NCBI GenBank assembly: GCA_004352715.1
Contig: SCFE01000081.1
Span: 1,189,986 to 1,238,476, forward strand
Reading direction: 5' to 3'
Source: Hofstenia miamia
Taxonomy: Eukaryota; Xenacoelomorpha; Acoela
DNA length: 48,491 bases
Shown: in pieces, positions 44,575 to 48,491 of the stretch
Layout of the letters: the number at the start of each line of letters is the position of its first letter
Numbering within the stretch: position 1 is the first letter of the stretch
Position numbers and translations under genes: made by a program
The notes under the pieces: model-generated
Told to the model about the DNA's origin: nothing
The model's database searches: none
Seen by the model: only the letters and a program-made list of their open reading frames with translations

Positions 44575-44797
44575 GCCACGGTTAGACTAGTGATTGGCTC
44601 AAAAGTGATCTATCACATTTTGATTAAATCGCACGTCTAACCACCCGAAATAATTAGTGATGTGACGATCACGAAGAAATCGTGCGCATTCGATTTCCTT
44701 ATGATCGTCACGTCGCTAATTATCTAGGGTGGTTAGACATGCAATTCTTTCAAATGTGATATATCACTTTTGAAACAATCACTAGTCTAACCATGGC
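44575..44797. mobile_element. Palindromic MITE, copy 2
   Basis: It has the same architecture as 21636-21850: ends GCCACGGTTAGACTAGTGATTGG and its inverse, and inner arms AACCACCCGAAATAATTAG. The 223 bp fold end to end. The target duplication is not recognisable here. Confidence 0.85.
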
Positions 44798-45990
44798 GCA
44801 CGTTTGTCTTAGTGCAGTTACGTAAAATACATGTGTGTCATTTGATTGGCTGAAGCAATCAGCTCAGTTAATATGATTGTGAACATCAATACCTATCCTA
44901 TATTGACTGGTTGGCTGTTCTAGTGTTAAGAGCTTACTAAAGATAAAAAGATCAATAAGTTAGTTTAAAAGAGATACGCAAATTATATTAATTAAACAAG
45001 ACTTGTAATTTTCTTGTATTATCCAACAAGAACATTTTGAAATGTTTGTAAATTATTTACATCACTTTTATTAGCATACATGTACAATATTGGGGAAGCA
45101 TAAAGAGAGAAGTTAAAATCAATTAATTATAGAGATTCTTTTTTATTTGGAAGTTAGTATGGATTGTTATAGGTCTTTGATAGAAATATGACTTGTTACA
45201 TGATTTCAATTTCTTTGATATATGTTCACTGCAAAAAAAATTATTTGAAATGTTAACAACGAGAGATAATTAACTGTTAGTCTGACAAGAAACAATTATT
45301 GCGTTATTGGCCATTGGGGTATGACATACCTCAACCAAAGAAACTGTAAATAAAGGACATTGTTGACAAATAAAACCGAAAATATAAATATTTCCTTGAA
45401 GCAAAATGTACATAATATATACCTTGTTCTGAAGCAGAATTAAATTTGGTTATTTCCTTATAAATCAATTATAATTAGTCCTAAATTTTATGTACACACA
45501 TGCACACATTTTTCTTTGAACTTATCTTTCTAGAAAATTTTGATTTGCATTCGGTATAGAGTTACTTTTTATTGCCTCTCGCGAAGAGTGACTTTGGTTT
45601 GAGTTAATCCTGTCTAAGATTTTTATAAGTATGACAAATATATTGAGAAGTAGACATAATATAATATGTATACAGTAATAAGAAGTAAGTTTCAACTTCA
45701 TATGTACTGTAGATGCCTAAGTAAATTTCCGTCCTTTGTACACTTTTGTATATATTCTAAATATATTCAGCACTATTTACATTTAAAAATTTAAGAAAAG
45801 TTTTTTTCCCATAATTCATTGTATGATATTTTGATGGAAAAAAGACATTCTCTTTCAAATTTGGCGTTTTGCACTTATGTGAGATTTTTGTGTGTGCTAG
45901 ACAGGCTGCATTTAATGGTTGTTTGTTTGCAAGCTTTCCATTTGTATTGTATATTTAGTCTTTGCAAGTATATTGTATATATATATATAT
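44798..45990. other. Noncoding DNA
   Basis: A+T-rich sequence with no recognised gene or repeat boundary, ending in an (AT)n run near 45975-45995. Confidence 0.6.
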
Positions 45991-46202
45991 ATACATATAG
46001 TGACAATTGCAATAAATTTTACATTGGTGAAACAGTTCGACAATTCAGAAAGAGAATAAAAGAACATCTAAGTGGGCATTTAAATACAGAAATCTATCAA
46101 CATCCTCACGAACTTAAAGAAAATAATTTCGGCATCATAATAAGAACAAAGAAAATGGATTTCGCATGCTATCTTAATACATGGCATAAAAAATATTTTT
46201 AG
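45991..46202 (+). pseudogene. GIY-YIG endonuclease fragment of Penelope-like type
   Basis: The frame encodes NCNKFYIGETVRQFRKRIKEH followed by LNTEIYQHPHEL. This resembles the C-terminal GIY-YIG endonuclease of Penelope-like retroelements (pattern CxxxYIGxTxRxLxxRxxEH, then a later xxxH). The stop is at 46200-46202. The reverse transcriptase that should precede it is absent, and the upstream frame from 45819 is unrelated-looking. It is an isolated relic. Confidence 0.65.
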
Positions 46203-47530
46203 CGATTGCTCTAAACATAAGAAGAAATTGAATGGTTAAAAATTTGCCGTCGACTGACGTCATCTCTTAACATCACTTAGCATTTCAATTCCAATTTTTT
46301 AACTGTAATTTGTACATTTTTTATTATAGCGTTAGATATATTCGATATTTATGTCTAGTAAGTTATGCATTTATGATAGCTATCAATATAATTTAATCAA
46401 AATTTGCACTTTTCAGTGTCTATTGAGTGAGTTAAATTCCTTTGCTCTTATGGAGTCTGAAGCAAATGTTACTAATTGCAGCAAGTTCATCACCACTATT
46501 TATTTAATCCAATTAGTTTTTTTTGTTCATTCAATACTTAAATTTTGTCTCGTTAAAAAGTCTCTATTTTCTGAAAAATTTTTATTTTGAATAATTTGTT
46601 TGTTACGATTATCAATAAAAAGAGAGGATTAGTTAAAGTAACGAAATGCTTGTAACTGAACAGCTCCAATCAGTACGTGTAAAAAACCATGTCTCAATGT
46701 TCCAGATAATTATAAAATTGAAGCTTCGAAGTTCGAAAATCAAAAAATACATTTGGTAATGAATAAAGTTTAATTATTGTCACTGGAGTGCGTTGTTATC
46801 TTAAATTTTAAATACATGTAAAAAAATTACTTCTGGAAGACTAAAATGGAGACAAATAAGATATTAGCGTAATGTTTTGAAGCCCGACTTGCGGCCGGGC
46901 AGGGACACACAATATTTTTTTACCTGCAAAACACTACATGGGAAATCAGAGTTTGGGTAATTTATTTTTGATCTTGCAAACCTATAGTGATTGAGGAAGT
47001 TTGTTTCACAAATTATATGGTTTTTTACTAAACAATTTATTATTGGCATTTAGGTTTTTTTATTAAGATTAAATAAAAACTTATTTGTTCTGTAGATAAT
47101 CAGGAATTACTGTTCTAAATATATGCAAACATAAAATCAATTTTAAAAAGTCACATTTAAGAAAAAATTTAAAAAATCGATCAGACAAACCCTATCAAGC
47201 TAGGCTATACCAGCCCATGCAGAAAAATGCAAAAAACTGGCAATGGTGCACTACAGAATTCAGGAATTGTATAAAAATACTAAATTTGAAGAAAATCCCC
47301 GGGTCCGGATACATTCGTTGTATTCGGTCACTTTGATTTTGGTAGTACGCACTCAAGTTAATATGTAATTTGAGATTGATTTAATACTATCATTTGAACC
47401 ACAAGTGTTGATGTTTTTTGAAAATCTATGTCAGTCTGTTTTTTCCCACGGTTTATGTTGGGTACTGATCGGATACACTGCTGTGCAGTTAAATTCTGAG
47501 TCTGTCCAGAACAATTGTACTCTCCCTAGT
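46203..47530. other. Noncoding DNA
   Basis: Nothing recognisable. Frames at 46351-46590 and 46864-47049 have no motifs. Confidence 0.55.
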
Positions 47531-47536
47531 AAATAA

Positions 47537-47752
47537 ATTTGGAAAATTTGGCAAAAAATTGCCAAATTTTGCCAAATATTTGGAAAGGATTTGCAAATCG
47601 ATTCCAAATATTTGGCAAATATTTGCCAAACATTTGGCAAATTTTCCAAATTTTATGCAAACTTTCCAATTATTTGCCAAATATTTGGCAAATAATTTGC
47701 AAACATTCCAAGAATTTGCCAAATATTTGGCAAACTTTCCAAATTTTGGGCT
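47537..47752. repeat. Self-complementary TTTGCCAAATATTTGGCAAA cluster
   Basis: The block consists almost wholly of TTTGCCAAAT, ATTTGGCAAA and TTTGGAAA variants in both orientations, forming nested palindromes. Because the repeat contains no stop codon in several frames, spurious frames rich in NIWQIFAK-like repeats appear on both strands. Confidence 0.85.
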
Positions 47753-48013
47753 AAGTGAATTTTTAGAGTGTATCAAATATATTAAACAATTACACTCATA
47801 CATTTATGCAAAGCATTAAAATTTCATCAGGTAGTTATTTATAACAGCAGTTGATTAAACTGCCTACACACTATACAATTGAACTTTGCGAGCAGTAAAG
47901 TATAATTACATCGATGGAGATTGGGAACCGCGGAGTCCGCGTTGGGAACTCAATCACGGCATAGTTTTGCTGTTTCACGTATTGTTTAAACAGTGCAGGC
48001 AGTTGATGCTTAC

Positions 48014-48115
48014 TTTAATTTCAAAGTAAACAACATCAATCGTAATTTCTTCATTACTAAACAGTGATAATCCGCTCTCCAATGAAAATACGCATCGACA
48101 CAGTTTACATACCAT
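48014..48115 (-). CDS. Possible zinc-motif exon, low confidence
   Basis: On the minus strand a 34-codon stretch starts MVCKLCRCVFSLES and ends VVYFEIK, followed by a good donor GTAAGC at 48013. The C-x2-C start resembles ZAD-type or related zinc fingers, but partner cysteines and neighbouring exons were not found. It may be chance. Confidence 0.2.
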
Positions 48116-48139
48116 TCTGCTCCATGATAATCGTATTTT

Positions 48140-48491
48140 TAATAATGGGTGCGTTCGCGATCGCAAACCGGCACAACTGAATAGTTGGCTTTCAGTTGTC
48201 AACGTATTCGCGATAGCATTCCGTTGTTTACCAACCTATTCGCGCAATCCACCGGTTTTGCTAAATACTAATCTTTAGGTAAAAAATTACGTGTTTAACT
48301 AAAAAGGCAAAATTTTAAATTTTTTAGGTCGATAAATCGTCTTAGTAATAGGCGAATAAGAAACGAGCTTGTTAATAAGCAACATTTGATTGGCTAAGAG
48401 TAAATTAGGTTGACTACCGCTGCCACCGCGAATGTAGTGTGCACGAAATTTAATTGTTAAGTAAACAAACCTTTCCGCTGTTTACAGTTGG
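48140..48491. repeat. Dispersed repeat, copy 2, cut by the window end
   Basis: The segment 48272-48491 repeats 41060-41279 in the same orientation. The GGGTGCGTTCGCG-type end at about 48147 is the inverse of the one at 41360-41372. The copy continues past the window. Confidence 0.75.

Noticed and set aside
47431-47819. Frames on both strands with NIWQIFAK-like repeats, suggesting a repeat protein
   Set aside because: They are translations of a palindromic DNA repeat without stop codons; no start context or splice support.

Overview
The window is strongly A+T-rich eukaryotic DNA. It looks like an invertebrate metazoan genome: there is a spliced nuclear gene for a mitochondrial protease, GT-AG introns, LINE, Ty3/Gypsy, Penelope-type, hAT, mariner and Polinton-type relics, many MITEs and satellite DNA. 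The species cannot be named from the sequence. Host gene density is low. I recognise one host gene with confidence; almost everything else is mobile-element sequence of different ages.

Layout. 1-1.2 kb: decayed LINE reverse transcriptase ending in an (ATT)n tail. 1.5-3.5 kb: a terminal-inverted-repeat (TIR) element inserted in that tail and disturbed by assembly patches. 4.5-5.9 kb: a long-TIR element with a small hAT-type MITE inside. 6.2-9.6 kb: intergenic DNA with one MITE and an assembly gap. 9.7-20.2 kb: seven plus-strand exons of a YME1L-type i-AAA protease, with LINE, Tc1-like and MITE insertions in the introns. 20.2-22.0 kb: two adjacent decayed mariner-type elements, then a gap of exactly 1000 N. 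23.1-28.6 kb: a broken, intron-containing family B DNA polymerase of Polinton type, followed to 29.2 kb by a repeat array whose units look like tiny GT-AG introns plus short exons. 30.2-33.2 kb: LINE-like and Gypsy-like relics. 35.1-38.5 kb: a minus-strand LINE relic split by an intact hAT transposon that itself holds a SINE-like insertion. 40.2-40.5 kb: the last YME1L exon, on the minus strand. 42.1-43.3 kb: seven copies of a 168-bp satellite. 44.6 kb: second copy of a palindromic MITE. 46 kb: GIY-YIG fragment of Penelope type. 47.5-47.8 kb: a self-complementary repeat cluster.

The YME1L exons have matching splice phases and total 1911 nt, exactly 637 codons including the stop. Together they supply a mitochondrial-type N-terminus, one transmembrane helix, the AAA ATPase and the M41 zinc protease. 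The last exon matches the phase of exon 7 and continues the family alignment, yet it lies 20 kb away on the opposite strand, beyond the 1000-N gap. A wrongly oriented scaffold piece is the simplest explanation; a real inversion would break the gene.

The most unusual signal is the group of 39-45 bp GT-AG introns or intron-like segments. They occur in the protease gene, in the 3' part of the polymerase gene and in the roughly 115-bp periodic array that follows it.
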